The position numbers and the translations under genes were made by a program. The notes below the pieces were generated by a model that was given only the letters and a program-made list of their open reading frames with translations, was not told the origin of the DNA and made no database searches. 64,000 bases of DNA from Flavobacterium sp. KACC 22763 (GTDB taxonomy: Bacteria > Bacteroidota > Bacteroidia > Flavobacteriales > Flavobacteriaceae), in the NCBI RefSeq assembly GCF_028736155.1, contig NZ_CP117879.1:2542001-2606000 (forward strand). Reading direction: 5' to 3'. Positions 24,133 through 33,319 of this stretch are shown here, piece by piece (position 1 is the first letter of the stretch; each line of letters starts with the position of its first letter).

Positions 24133-26961
24133 TTGAAAGCACTTTATAAAATTATTTGCCTCGTTTTAGTTTTATTATTCTCGATAAAACTTACTGCACA
24201 ACATCAATCTAAGATGGAAGTGGCGGTAAATCTTGAACTTAAAACACTGAACATAAAACAGGATATTACGTATCATAATAATACAAATGATACTCTGACT
24301 TCAATTGTTTTGAATGATTGGAATAATGCTTTTGCAGACAAAAATACGCCCTTGGCAAAACGTTTTTCTGATGAATTCTACAGAGGTTTCCACTTGGCGA
24401 AAGCGGCAGATAGAGGAAAAACCACAATTATAAATCTGACTGAAACCAATTTTTCAGCTCTTGAATGGGAAAGAAGTGCTGCAGATCCTGACTATGTTAC
24501 GGTTCGATTGAATCGTAAACTTCTTCCAAACGAAAAAATTGATTTGCATCTTAATTATATTGTAAAAATTCCAAACGATAAGTTTACTCATTTTGGATTT
24601 ACTCAAAATGGCGGTATGGCATTAAAAAATTGGTTTTTAAGTCCTGCCCGTTTTGAAAATGGCTTTTTTGTAAAGTACAACAATTTCAATCTGGATGATA
24701 TTGCCAACGCCGTAAGTGATTATGAAGTGGAAATTAAGATTCCTAATCAGTATTCCATAACGACCGATTTAAATTCGGTTTCGAAAGATTCAACCAATCA
24801 GGGCTATAGTATTTATTCTTTTTCAGGCAAAAACAGAACCGATCTAAATCTTTATATCGAAAAGCAAAATAGCTTTAGAACTTATGACAATGGCTCTTTA
24901 CAGGTTCTAACGAATTTAAAAAATAAAAAAATAGACGAATACCAGAAAGCTATTATTATTAATCGCGTGGTTTCTTATGCTGAGAAGTTTATTGGCAAAT
25001 ATCCGCACGAAAGAATTACCGTTTCTCAGGCAGATTATGATAGAAATCCATTTTATGGTTTAAATCAGTTGCCCTCTTTTATCAGTCCATTTCAAGACGA
25101 CTTTATTTTTGAAATTCAATTTCTAAAGACTTTTTTAAACAATTACCTCAAAAGCAGTCTGCGTTTAGATCCTAGAAAAGATAATTGGGTTTATGACGGA
25201 ATCCAGATTTATACCATGATGAAGTACATGGAAGAACATCATCAGGATGAAAAAATGCTGGGAAAACTTTCAGATATGAAACTCTTTAAAAGTTATCATA
25301 TTACCAATCTGACTTTTAATGAGCAATACAGTTATTATTATATGCTTATGGCGCGTAAAAACTTGGATCAGCCTCTTGGTGATCCAAAAAATACGCTCAT
25401 AAAATTTAACGAACAAATTGCCAGTAAATATCGTGCAGGTTTAAGTTTGAGTTATTTGGATGATTACCTTAATCATGACATTGTTCCTAAAAGTGTAAAA
25501 GAATTTTACAATCTTAACCAAATTGGACAGTCTAATCGATACGATTTTGAAAAAATCTTAACTCAAAAGAGCCAAAAAAATATCGATTGGTTCTTTAAAA
25601 CCATTATCGATTCGAGAGATATTATCGATTATAAATTTTCTAATGTTTCCAGAACGGCAGATAGCATTACGTTTTCGATTAAAAATAAAACCGGAATCTA
25701 CGCTCCTATTCCAATTTATGGAGTTAAAAAGAAGGAAGTAGTTTTTAAACAATGGATAGAGCCCAAAACAAAAGATTCAGTTTACGAAATCAGCAGAAAA
25801 AATGCAGATAAAATTGTCATTAATTATGACAATGAAGTTCCAGAGTACAACCAGAGAAACAATTGGAGATCTCTAAAACATGTTTCTCTGAACCGTCCTT
25901 TAAAATTTAATTTTGCTAAAGATTTAGAAGACCCATACTACAATCAGATTTTATATATTCCGACATTAAACTATAACTTATATGATGGTTTTACACCGGG
26001 AGTTCGTTTTCAAAATAAAACCATTTTAGACAAACCTTTTAATTTTGATATTAATCCGGCGTATTCCATAAAGGCAGGAACAATTTCTGGTTCGTCAGCC
26101 TTTTCATGGAATCAGTACTATAGAAACAGTACTTTATTCAATGTCCGATATTCTATCAGTCAAAATTATTTTCATTATGCGCCAGACGCTACTTATTTGA
26201 GATTAAATCCAATGGTGGTGTTTCGCATACGCGAAAAAGATTTCAGAGATAATAGAAAACAAACATTTTTATTTCGCCAGGTTATTGTAAACCGTGAAGC
26301 CAGCAGTTATATAACAGATAATTCAGAACCAAATTATTCAGTATTTAATGCGCGTTATGCTAATACAAAAACAGAATTAATTGATCATTTTAGCTTTATG
26401 ACCGATCTGCAGTTTTCTGGAGGATTCGGAAAAGTTGCGGGAGAAGTAGAATACAGAAGATTGTTTGAAAACAATAAAAAGTTAAACTTAAGATTATACG
26501 CAGGAAGTTTCTTGTACAACACAACAAATTCAGATTATTTCAGTTTTGGCTTAGACCGTCCGACTGATTATTTATTTGATTATAATTTATTTGGAAGATC
26601 AGAAAGCACAGGATTTTTTAGCCAACAATATGTAATTGCCGAAGGAGGTTTCAAATCACAATTAGAGCCTTCTTACGCCAATCAATGGATGGCAACTCTA
26701 AACGCAAGTTATGCCGTATGGAACTGGGTTGAGCTTTACGGAGACATTGGTTTCTTGAAAAACAAACACCAAAGTGAGTTCTTTGCCTACGATTCTGGAG
26801 TGCGTTTAAATCTTGTTCCTGACTACTTTGAACTCTATTTCCCTGTTTATTCTAATAATGGATGGGAAATAACACAGCCTAAATACAATGAAAAAATACG
26901 ATTTATAATCACATTTTCACCAAAAACGTTAGTCACACTTTTTACCCGAAAATGGTTTTAA
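24133..26961 (+). CDS. M1-peptidase-like exported protein lacking zinc ligands, with barrel-like C-terminus
   Basis: A 942-residue exported protein. An in-frame stop at 24115-24117 leaves a TTG at 24133 as the only sensible start, directly before the signal peptide (KALYKIICLVLVLLFSIKLTAQ). Residues about 25-520 resemble the N-terminal saddle and catalytic domain of M1 aminopeptidases (FTQNGGMALKNWFLSPAR; NWVYDGIQIYTMMKYMEEHH at the WLxEGFA position), but I find no HExxH zinc motif. The last roughly 350 residues alternate aromatic and polar strands and end in RKWF, like an outer-membrane beta-barrel. Probably a non-enzymatic envelope protein. A TAACTTTT -7-like box at 24115-24122 implies almost no leader. 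Confidence 0.75.
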   Translation: MKALYKIICLVLVLLFSIKLTAQHQSKMEVAVNLELKTLNIKQDITYHNNTNDTLTSIVLNDWNNAFADKNTPLAKRFSDEFYRGFHLAKAADRGKTTIINLTETNFSALEWERSAADPDYVTVRLNRKLLPNEKIDLHLNYIVKIPNDKFTHFGFTQNGGMALKNWFLSPARFENGFFVKYNNFNLDDIANAVSDYEVEIKIPNQYSITTDLNSVSKDSTNQGYSIYSFSGKNRTDLNLYIEKQNSFRTYDNGSLQVLTNLKNKKIDEYQKAIIINRVVSYAEKFIGKYPHERITVSQADYDRNPFYGLNQLPSFISPFQDDFIFEIQFLKTFLNNYLKSSLRLDPRKDNWVYDGIQIYTMMKYMEEHHQDEKMLGKLSDMKLFKSYHITNLTFNEQYSYYYMLMARKNLDQPLGDPKNTLIKFNEQIASKYRAGLSLSYLDDYLNHDIVPKSVKEFYNLNQIGQSNRYDFEKILTQKSQKNIDWFFKTIIDSRDIIDYKFSNVSRTADSITFSIKNKTGIYAPIPIYGVKKKEVVFKQWIEPKTKDSVYEISRKNADKIVINYDNEVPEYNQRNNWRSLKHVSLNRPLKFNFAKDLEDPYYNQILYIPTLNYNLYDGFTPGVRFQNKTILDKPFNFDINPAYSIKAGTISGSSAFSWNQYYRNSTLFNVRYSISQNYFHYAPDATYLRLNPMVVFRIREKDFRDNRKQTFLFRQVIVNREASSYITDNSEPNYSVFNARYANTKTELIDHFSFMTDLQFSGGFGKVAGEVEYRRLFENNKKLNLRLYAGSFLYNTTNSDYFSFGLDRPTDYLFDYNLFGRSESTGFFSQQYVIAEGGFKSQLEPSYANQWMATLNASYAVWNWVELYGDIGFLKNKHQSEFFAYDSGVRLNLVPDYFELYFPVYSNNGWEITQPKYNEKIRFIITFSPKTLVTLFTRKWF

Positions 26962-27151
26962 TCAAATGAATTTTAAACAAAAACTTGCGAAATTATCAAT
27001 AAAATTAAATTTTACATAAAAATCACATAAATAAAATACGTAGTTTTTAGATTTGAATACAAATAATTAAATTATATTTACTTCAAAGAATTATGATTAT
27101 TGATTGTTTTTAAGTAATTTCGCGACATAAACAACATGACCCTGCAAGATT

Positions 27152-29566
27152 ATGATAAAAGAAAAAAGCAATACTACACTGACATTTGAAGATTTCAAAA
27201 CTGAGGTATTGAATGACTATAGAATTGCGGTAACAAGCCGTGAATGTAGTCTTTTAGGTCGAAAAGAAGTATTAACCGGAAAAGCTAAATTTGGTATTTT
27301 CGGAGACGGAAAAGAAGTGCCACAGCTGGCAATGGCCAAAGCTTTTAAGAATGGAGACTTCCGTTCTGGATACTATCGCGATCAAACTTTTATGATGGCT
27401 ATTGGCGAATTGGATGCTAAACAATTTTTCGCTGGTTTATATGGTCATACTGATTTAGCTTTTGATCCAATGTCTGCGGGAAGACAAATGGGCGGACACT
27501 TTGTAACGCACAGTTTAAACGAAGACGGTTCTTGGAAAGACTTAACGAAACAAAAAAATTCAAGTTCAGATATATCTCCTACTGCTGGTCAAATGCCTAG
27601 ATTATTGGGATTGGCTCAAGCTTCAAAAATTTACCGAAACGTAGACGGAATTACCATTAAAGATAAGTTTTCTGTAAACGGAAACGAAGTTGCTTGGGGA
27701 ACTATTGGTAATGCGAGTACTTCTGAAGGTTTATTTTTTGAAACCATAAATGCTGCGGGAGTTTTACAAGTTCCGATGGTAATGAGTGTTTGGGATGATG
27801 AATACGGAATTTCAGTTCACGCTAAACACCAAACTACTAAAGAGAATATTTCTGAAATTTTAAAAGGATATCAACGCGATGAAGATTCTAAAGGTTACGA
27901 AATCTTTAGGGTTAAAGGCTGGGATTATGCTGAGTTGGTTTCTACTTACGAAAGAGCCGGAGCCATTGCACGCGAAGAACATATTCCTGTTTTAATTCAC
28001 GTAAACGAATTGACACAACCTCAAGGCCACTCTACTTCTGGTTCTCATGAACGTTACAAAAGTGCAGAAAGACTGGCTTGGGAAAGAGATTTTGACTGTA
28101 TTCGCCAAATGCGTCTTTGGATGATTGCTATTAATATTGCTTCTCCAGAGGAATTGGCAGAACTTGATTTCGAATTAAAGAAAGAAGTTCTAGAAGCTAA
28201 AAAAGAAGCTTGGAACAGCTTCATTAATCCAATTATTGATGAGCAAAAGAATCTTTTAGCTTTATTGGAGCAAATTGCTGAAGCAAGCATCAATCATAAA
28301 GAAAGAATCAAAAAATTAATTTCTGAATTGGCTGCAATTAAAGCGCCGTTAAAAAAGGAGTTATTAGTTTATGCTAGAAAGATTCTTCGTTTTATTGAAG
28401 TACCAAACAGCAAAGTTCTTTTATCCAACTGGATTACAAGATTCTTAAACGAAACTCAGGAAAAATTCAGCAGTAATTTACATTCAGAGTCTAATCAAAA
28501 TGTATTTTCAGTAGAAAAAGTTCTTCCTAAATATGCAGAAAATGCAAAACCAGATTTGGATGGAAGAATGATTCTTCGTGATAACTTTGACGCCATATTT
28601 GCAAAATATCCAGAAACTTTAATTTTCGGTGAAGATGTTGGAAACATCGGAGACGTAAATCAAGGTCTTGAAGGAATGCAAGAAAAATACGGAGAACTTC
28701 GTGTTGCCGATGTCGGAATTCGTGAAGCGACTATTATTGGTCAGGGAATCGGAATGGCATTGAGAGGTTTACGCCCGATTGCTGAAATTCAGTACTTAGA
28801 TTATTTATTGTATGCTATTCAGATCATGAGTGACGATTTAGCTACATTACAATATAGAACTGTTGGAAAACAGAAAGCACCGTTAATCATTAGAACGCGT
28901 GGACACCGTTTGGAAGGAATCTGGCATTCTGGTTCTCCAATGGGAATGATTATCAATGCAATTCGCGGAATTCACGTTTTAGTTCCAAGAGATATGACAC
29001 AAGCTGCTGGTTTTTATAACACTTTGTTAGAATGTGACGAGCCTGCTTTAGTTATTGAATGTTTGAACGGATACCGTCTAAAAGAAAAAACGCCTTTGAA
29101 TTTTGGTGAATTTAAAACACCAATCGGAGTTGTAGAAACTTTAAGAGAAGGTTCTGATATTACTTTAGTTTCTTACGGATCAACTTTAAGATTGGTTATG
29201 CAAGCTGCTAATGAATTAGCAGAAAAAGGAATTGATTGCGAAGTTATTGACGTTCAATCTTTACTTCCGTTTGATATTAGCAAAGACATTGTAAAAAGTA
29301 TTGCCAAAACAAATCGTCTTTTAGTAATTGACGAAGATGTTCCTGGAGGAGCTTCAGCATTCATCTTACAGCAGATTTTAGAAGAGCAAGATGCTTACAA
29401 ACACTTAGACAGCAAACCACAGACTTTAGCAGCAAAAGCGCATAGACCTGCATACGGAACTGATGGTGATTATTTCTCTAAACCTTCTGCAGAAGATATT
29501 TACGAGAAGATTTACGATATGATGCACGAAGTTAATCCTTCTAAGTATCCTGCTTTATATCAGTAA
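27152..29566 (+). CDS. Alpha-ketoacid dehydrogenase E1 component, fused alpha and beta subunits
   Basis: An 804-residue thiamine diphosphate enzyme. The alpha part (about 1-370) binds the cofactor around WGTIGNASTSEGLFFETINAAGV and contains MSAGRQMGGH and PTAGQMPRLLGLAQA. The beta part (about 460-804) shows FGEDVGNIGDVNQGLEGMQEKYG, VADVGIREATIIGQGIGMALRG and the transketolase C domain (VSYGSTLRLVMQAANEL...VIDEDVPGGASAF). The fused layout and overall similarity point to a branched-chain 2-oxoacid dehydrogenase E1, decarboxylating keto acids for an E2 partner encoded elsewhere. Pyruvate as substrate cannot be excluded. Confidence 0.9.
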   Translation: MIKEKSNTTLTFEDFKTEVLNDYRIAVTSRECSLLGRKEVLTGKAKFGIFGDGKEVPQLAMAKAFKNGDFRSGYYRDQTFMMAIGELDAKQFFAGLYGHTDLAFDPMSAGRQMGGHFVTHSLNEDGSWKDLTKQKNSSSDISPTAGQMPRLLGLAQASKIYRNVDGITIKDKFSVNGNEVAWGTIGNASTSEGLFFETINAAGVLQVPMVMSVWDDEYGISVHAKHQTTKENISEILKGYQRDEDSKGYEIFRVKGWDYAELVSTYERAGAIAREEHIPVLIHVNELTQPQGHSTSGSHERYKSAERLAWERDFDCIRQMRLWMIAINIASPEELAELDFELKKEVLEAKKEAWNSFINPIIDEQKNLLALLEQIAEASINHKERIKKLISELAAIKAPLKKELLVYARKILRFIEVPNSKVLLSNWITRFLNETQEKFSSNLHSESNQNVFSVEKVLPKYAENAKPDLDGRMILRDNFDAIFAKYPETLIFGEDVGNIGDVNQGLEGMQEKYGELRVADVGIREATIIGQGIGMALRGLRPIAEIQYLDYLLYAIQIMSDDLATLQYRTVGKQKAPLIIRTRGHRLEGIWHSGSPMGMIINAIRGIHVLVPRDMTQAAGFYNTLLECDEPALVIECLNGYRLKEKTPLNFGEFKTPIGVVETLREGSDITLVSYGSTLRLVMQAANELAEKGIDCEVIDVQSLLPFDISKDIVKSIAKTNRLLVIDEDVPGGASAFILQQILEEQDAYKHLDSKPQTLAAKAHRPAYGTDGDYFSKPSAEDIYEKIYDMMHEVNPSKYPALYQ

Positions 29567-29583
29567 CTAAGAATTTTAGATAT

Positions 29584-29615
29584 AAAAAAAGCTCCAAAAT
29601 CTTGGAGCTTTTTTT
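29584..29615. terminator. Bidirectional intrinsic terminator
   Basis: A perfect stem, GCTCCAA (29591-29597) with TTGGAGC (29602-29608), is flanked by seven A on the left and a T-run on the right, so it serves the E1 gene and, from the other side, reads from kdsB. Confidence 0.88.
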
Positions 29616-29646
29616 ATGTTTTTACCCAAAGTGAGTGCACAGTTTT

Positions 29647-29743
29647 GTCATTTCGACGAAGGAGAAATCTTCGTAAGTGGCTCGACAAAGATTGGTTCAC
29701 ATTGCGGAGTTTCTCGTGGAGATTTCTCCTTCGTCGAAATGAC
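29647..29743. repeat. 97-bp element with perfect 23-bp terminal inverted repeats
   Basis: GTCATTTCGACGAAGGAGAA... (29647-29669) is exactly complementary to 29721-29743; the 51-nt centre is unrelated. It has no coding capacity and lies between convergent genes after the E1 terminator. The shape is that of a REP/MITE-like mobile palindrome; no target-site duplication is obvious. Confidence 0.7.
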
Positions 29744-29779
29744 ACAAAATGCGGTTAGAACATAATTTATATAAAATAA

Positions 29780-29830
29780 TCCGTTTAAATCCGCGCTTTC
29801 GCGAAAGCGAATCTGTTTCATCCGCGTTCT
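29780..29830. repeat. Degenerate CCGCG/GGATT repeat carrying a 16-bp palindrome
   Basis: CGCTTTCGCGAAAGCG (29794-29809) is a perfect 16-bp palindrome. It sits inside a stretch whose minus strand reads GCGGATGAAACAGATT and, on its other side, CGGATTTAAACGGATT, as if inserted into a repeat of the GCGGATTAAACGGATT type. Confidence 0.6.
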
Positions 29831-29840
29831 ATACGACGAA

Positions 29841-30575
29841 TTAAAGATCCTTTAGCATAGCTCTCGCTCTCTCCAAATCCTCAGCCGTATCAATCCCGAT
29901 TCCAACATGAGTCGTTTCGACCATTTTGATACGTTTTCCAAACTCTAAATAGCGTAATTGCTCTAACTTCTCAGAAGCTTCCAAAGATTTCATTGGAAGA
30001 CTGTAAAAGTCCAATAACGCCTGTTTTCTAAAAGCATAAATTCCGATATGCTGAAAATACCTTACTCCAACATTTTTCTCTCTCGGATACGGAACTACAG
30101 AGCGTGAAAAATACAATGCAAACTGTGACTGATCAACCACCACTTTTACATTATTCGGATTATTAATTTCATCTTCGTTTGTAATTTCTCGCATTAACGA
30201 AGCCAAGTCAATCTTTCTATCTGGATCATTTTTAAAAACCGATAAAACTTGCGCTAAAGGTTCTGCTTCAGTAAAAGGCTCATCACCTTGGACATTTACC
30301 ACAATATCAACATCGAGATCTGCAATAGCCTCAGCAATTCGATCACTACCTGATTCATGTTCTTTGATACTCATAATGGCTTTTCCTCCATTCGAGACAA
30401 TTTCATCAAAAATCAAATCAGAATCAGTTACTACAAAAACATCATCAAACAATGCTGTCGAAACTGCTGCTTCATAGGTTCTCAGAATTACTGTTTTGCC
30501 ACCTAAATCCTGCATTAATTTTGCTGGAAAACGTGTTGATGCATATCTGGCTGGAATTACCGCTATTATTTTCAT
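29841..30575 (-). CDS. kdsB: 3-deoxy-manno-octulosonate cytidylyltransferase
   Basis: A 244-residue cytoplasmic enzyme that activates Kdo with CTP to CMP-Kdo for the lipopolysaccharide inner core. Hallmarks are [21 protein letters not shown] at the N-terminus, [12 protein letters not shown], the specificity segment [21 protein letters not shown] with the metal-binding Asp, [12 protein letters not shown] and HIGIYAFRK. Length is typical. A small hairpin (TGAGTTT-AAA-AAACTCA, 30589-30605) lies just upstream of the start. Confidence 0.96.
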   Translation of the reverse strand: MKIIAVIPARYASTRFPAKLMQDLGGKTVILRTYEAAVSTALFDDVFVVTDSDLIFDEIVSNGGKAIMSIKEHESGSDRIAEAIADLDVDIVVNVQGDEPFTEAEPLAQVLSVFKNDPDRKIDLASLMREITNEDEINNPNNVKVVVDQSQFALYFSRSVVPYPREKNVGVRYFQHIGIYAFRKQALLDFYSLPMKSLEASEKLEQLRYLEFGKRIKMVETTHVGIGIDTAEDLERARAMLKDL

Positions 30576-30730
30576 TCTTATATTTTACTGAGTTTAAAAA
30601 ACTCAAAATTTAATAATTTAATTTTCACTGCTTTTAAGTGTTTGCAAATATGCAAAAATTACTTTTAAATTCTCTGTTTTCTATTTCTGTAAAAGATGAA
30701 AATCATGTTCAAGAATATTAAGACGAAAAA

Positions 30731-31540
30731 TTAAACCGAAACTGTAACCCGAAGATAAGTTGCTGGAATTAATGTAGAATTGTCATTACTTTGGTTTTGG
30801 CTATTAACTAATCCTTCAAGTTTAGCATACAAATCCGAAGTCTTTCCATTTTGTTCGGCAGCTTCAAAAGCATTCATCGTTGGACCATAGTAAGTTTTTA
30901 ATCGATTTAGCCACTCCGAAGGTGGGAATGATGCTTTAAATGTAAAGGTATCTCTCTCAAAAGAAATACTTTCTTTAGGAACACCCGCATTTGTGAATCT
31001 TTCGATTACGTTATCCTCAATACCCCAAAGCATTGGACTTACAAAACCTTCCGGAGGCGGAGGTGTAAATTCAGCACTAATTTTCAAGATTTGTGCAATC
31101 AATGTTGGATCTCCTGGTATCCAATTACCCATAATAATTTTACCTCCAGGTCGTGTGACACGAACCATTTCTTTAGCAACATCAAAAGGTTTTGGAGCAA
31201 ACATTGCTCCAAAAATACTCATCGTAACATCATAAGTTTGATTTTTCAATTCATTCAAATCGGTTGCGTCACCTTCTTGAAATACAATATTAACCAATCC
31301 TTCCTTTTTTGCTCGAAGATTACCCGCTTCAACTAAATTTCTTGCTATATCAACACCTAAAACATTGGCTCCTAATTTTGCCGAAGGTATTGCCGTAGTA
31401 CCATCGCCACAGCCGAGATCTAAAACGTTACTGTTTTCTTTTATTCCAATTTTGGCAACCAATTCCGCACCGCTTTCTCTCATAGATTCTGCAACGCGTG
31501 TAAAATCGCCTTTTTCCCATAATGCTTTGTTTGGATTCAT
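30731..31540 (-). CDS. Class I SAM-dependent methyltransferase
   Basis: A 269-residue cytoplasmic methyltransferase of the Methyltransf_11/25 type. The SAM-binding motif I is VLDLGCGDGTTAIPSA, followed by LGVDIARNLVEAG (acidic residue that binds the ribose), QEGDATDL and the post-motif region EMVRVTRPGGKIIMGNW. The substrate is not evident; the fold resembles UbiE-like small-molecule methyltransferases, but there is no quinone-pathway neighbour. Confidence 0.88.
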   Translation of the reverse strand: MNPNKALWEKGDFTRVAESMRESGAELVAKIGIKENSNVLDLGCGDGTTAIPSAKLGANVLGVDIARNLVEAGNLRAKKEGLVNIVFQEGDATDLNELKNQTYDVTMSIFGAMFAPKPFDVAKEMVRVTRPGGKIIMGNWIPGDPTLIAQILKISAEFTPPPPEGFVSPMLWGIEDNVIERFTNAGVPKESISFERDTFTFKASFPPSEWLNRLKTYYGPTMNAFEAAEQNGKTSDLYAKLEGLVNSQNQSNDNSTLIPATYLRVTVSV

Positions 31541-31884
31541 CTTAGTTTTATCAGTGATTATAGTGCTGATGCCGCACTTTTACTTCATTTGTAAACATCT
31601 TCTATCATTTTTTAAATTATCACCAGTTAATCACAAAAAGGCATTTAAAAAGCTACTTAAAAAGAAGACACACAACAAATAATCAACTGACAAACAATTA
31701 CTTACACAAAAATAAACAAATTAAATGGAAAACGATTGGAAAACTTTGAGGCCTTCTTTGGCTATTTCCATCAAAAAACAGATATACTATTCACAAAGAG
31801 CTTTCTAAAATATATTTATAACATATTTCTCAAAGCATTGTATTTTAATATCTTATAAATATTTTTACTTTTATAAGAAAAACT
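31541..31884. other. 344-bp AT-rich spacer between divergent genes
   Basis: No gene is visible. It must hold the promoters of the methyltransferase (-) and the beta-propeller gene (+). Just before the latter, CTTATAAA (31852-31859) and TTTATAAG (31870-31877) form an inverted repeat over a -7-like TACTTTTA, a weak candidate control site. Confidence 0.4.
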
Positions 31885-33225
31885 ATGAAAAGAAACTTTA
31901 CTTCTCTCCTGCTCTATTTCTTTTTAATTCTAGGTTCAAATGTTTTCCCGCAAACTGGCAATTCAAATGCCTTAAATCCGTTTTCTAATCGTATTTTTTC
32001 AGGAAAAGGATATCAGCCTTTGCAAGATTTAAAATGGAAATTTAAAACTGAAGGTAAAATCTTTTCTTCTCCAATCGCTCAAAATGGAATAGTATATATT
32101 GGTAGTGAAGATGGCTATTTCTATGCTGTCGATGAAAAGTCTGGAACTCTAAAATGGAAATTTAAAACCAATGGAGCCGTTCATAGTTCTGCAAGTATTT
32201 ATAATGACATTGTTTATTTTGGAAGTTTTGATGGCCATTATTATGCTGTAAATGCTAAAACAGGAAAAGAGATTTGGCAATTTAAAACCAAAGGCGAACA
32301 CTGGTACAGTGAAATTGGAATGTGGGGCATGAAACCAAGTGATTTACTTATGGCCGATTTATGGGACTTTTATCTTTCAACACCCGTTATTTATTTGGAT
32401 AATAAATTAGCTTTGGCAATTTTTGGAAGCAGTGACGGAAACCTATATGCTGTTGATGCTAAAACTGGAAGTTTAAAATGGAAGTTTCAAACAAAAGCCG
32501 CTATACACAGTACTCCGATTCTAGAAAAAAATACCGTTTATTTTGGCGGATGGGATGGCGTCTTTTATGCTTTGGATTGTAAAACAGGAAAAGAGAAATG
32601 GAAATTTACTACTGAAATCAAAACAGGTTTTACAGGAATTCAAGCTTCTGCTACTGTTTATAACGGAATAGTTTATTTTGGCGCAAGAGACCCTTATTTG
32701 TTTGCACTAGATACCGAAACAGGAAAAGTAATCTGGAAATACAACGCCGAAAATTCTTGGATTTTGAGTACAGCTGTTGTCAAAGACAATATACTTTATG
32801 TTGGAACTTCTGATACTTATGCTTTGTTGGCATTGGATCCCAAAACAGGAAAAGAAAAATACCGATTTAAAGGAAACGGATATGTCTATTCTTCGCCAGC
32901 AATTGCAGGAAACACAATCTATTTCGGTGATTTTTCGGGGAATTCCTTTAACTTAAACTTGCTTTCTGATGGAAAAGAATCGACTACTATTTCAACAGAA
33001 AACAGAAACAAATATGCCGCCAGCACTCTCAACAATGATCATCTAGATTTTGGATTTGCCGCCAAAAAAGCCGACTTGTCTATTTATACTGAAAATCAAA
33101 AAGTCATGGATGAATTTTACAAATTAGGTTCCATTGTTTCTTCTCCATTCATCAGCAATAATGTTATTTTTTACGGAAGTGCAGATGGCTATCTTTATGC
33201 TTATAATTTGAAAAAAGAAAAATAA
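31885..33225 (+). CDS. Exported PQQ-like beta-propeller repeat protein (BamB-like)
   Basis: A 446-residue exported protein with a signal peptide (about 1-22, ending NVFPQ). It then carries some seven copies of a roughly 40-45 residue blade with the pattern WKFKTxGxIxSSPxxxxGxVYxGSxDGxxYAxDxKTG. This is the PQQ/BamB-type beta-propeller, usually used as a protein-binding platform in the periplasm or on the surface. The tryptophan-docking WKFKT motifs are well kept; dehydrogenase residues are not evident, so a binding rather than enzymatic role is likely. It stands alone between two divergent or convergent neighbours. Confidence 0.88.
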   Translation: MKRNFTSLLLYFFLILGSNVFPQTGNSNALNPFSNRIFSGKGYQPLQDLKWKFKTEGKIFSSPIAQNGIVYIGSEDGYFYAVDEKSGTLKWKFKTNGAVHSSASIYNDIVYFGSFDGHYYAVNAKTGKEIWQFKTKGEHWYSEIGMWGMKPSDLLMADLWDFYLSTPVIYLDNKLALAIFGSSDGNLYAVDAKTGSLKWKFQTKAAIHSTPILEKNTVYFGGWDGVFYALDCKTGKEKWKFTTEIKTGFTGIQASATVYNGIVYFGARDPYLFALDTETGKVIWKYNAENSWILSTAVVKDNILYVGTSDTYALLALDPKTGKEKYRFKGNGYVYSSPAIAGNTIYFGDFSGNSFNLNLLSDGKESTTISTENRNKYAASTLNNDHLDFGFAAKKADLSIYTENQKVMDEFYKLGSIVSSPFISNNVIFYGSADGYLYAYNLKKEK

Positions 33226-33315
33226 CCTTAGCGAATCTCTGCGTAATTCTTGGTGAATCACTGTGTAATAGTTATACCGCAAAGATTCGCAAAGGTTTCG
33301 CAGAGATACACAAAG
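33226..33315. repeat. Degenerate GCAAAGATTCGCAAAGG intergenic repeat
   Basis: The short gap between the propeller gene and ygiD is filled with recurring words such as GCGAATCTCTGCG, CGCAAAGATTCGCAAAGG and CGCAGAGATACACAAAG. They run in both orientations and so form an imperfect inverted repeat that may also end both convergent transcripts. Confidence 0.55.
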
Positions 33316-33319
33316 TATA

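Noticed and set aside
27136..27189. A 17-codon frame (MTLQDYDKRKK...) overlapping the start of the E1 dehydrogenase, considered as a leader peptide.
   Set aside because: No attenuator hairpins or codon bias are visible; most likely chance.
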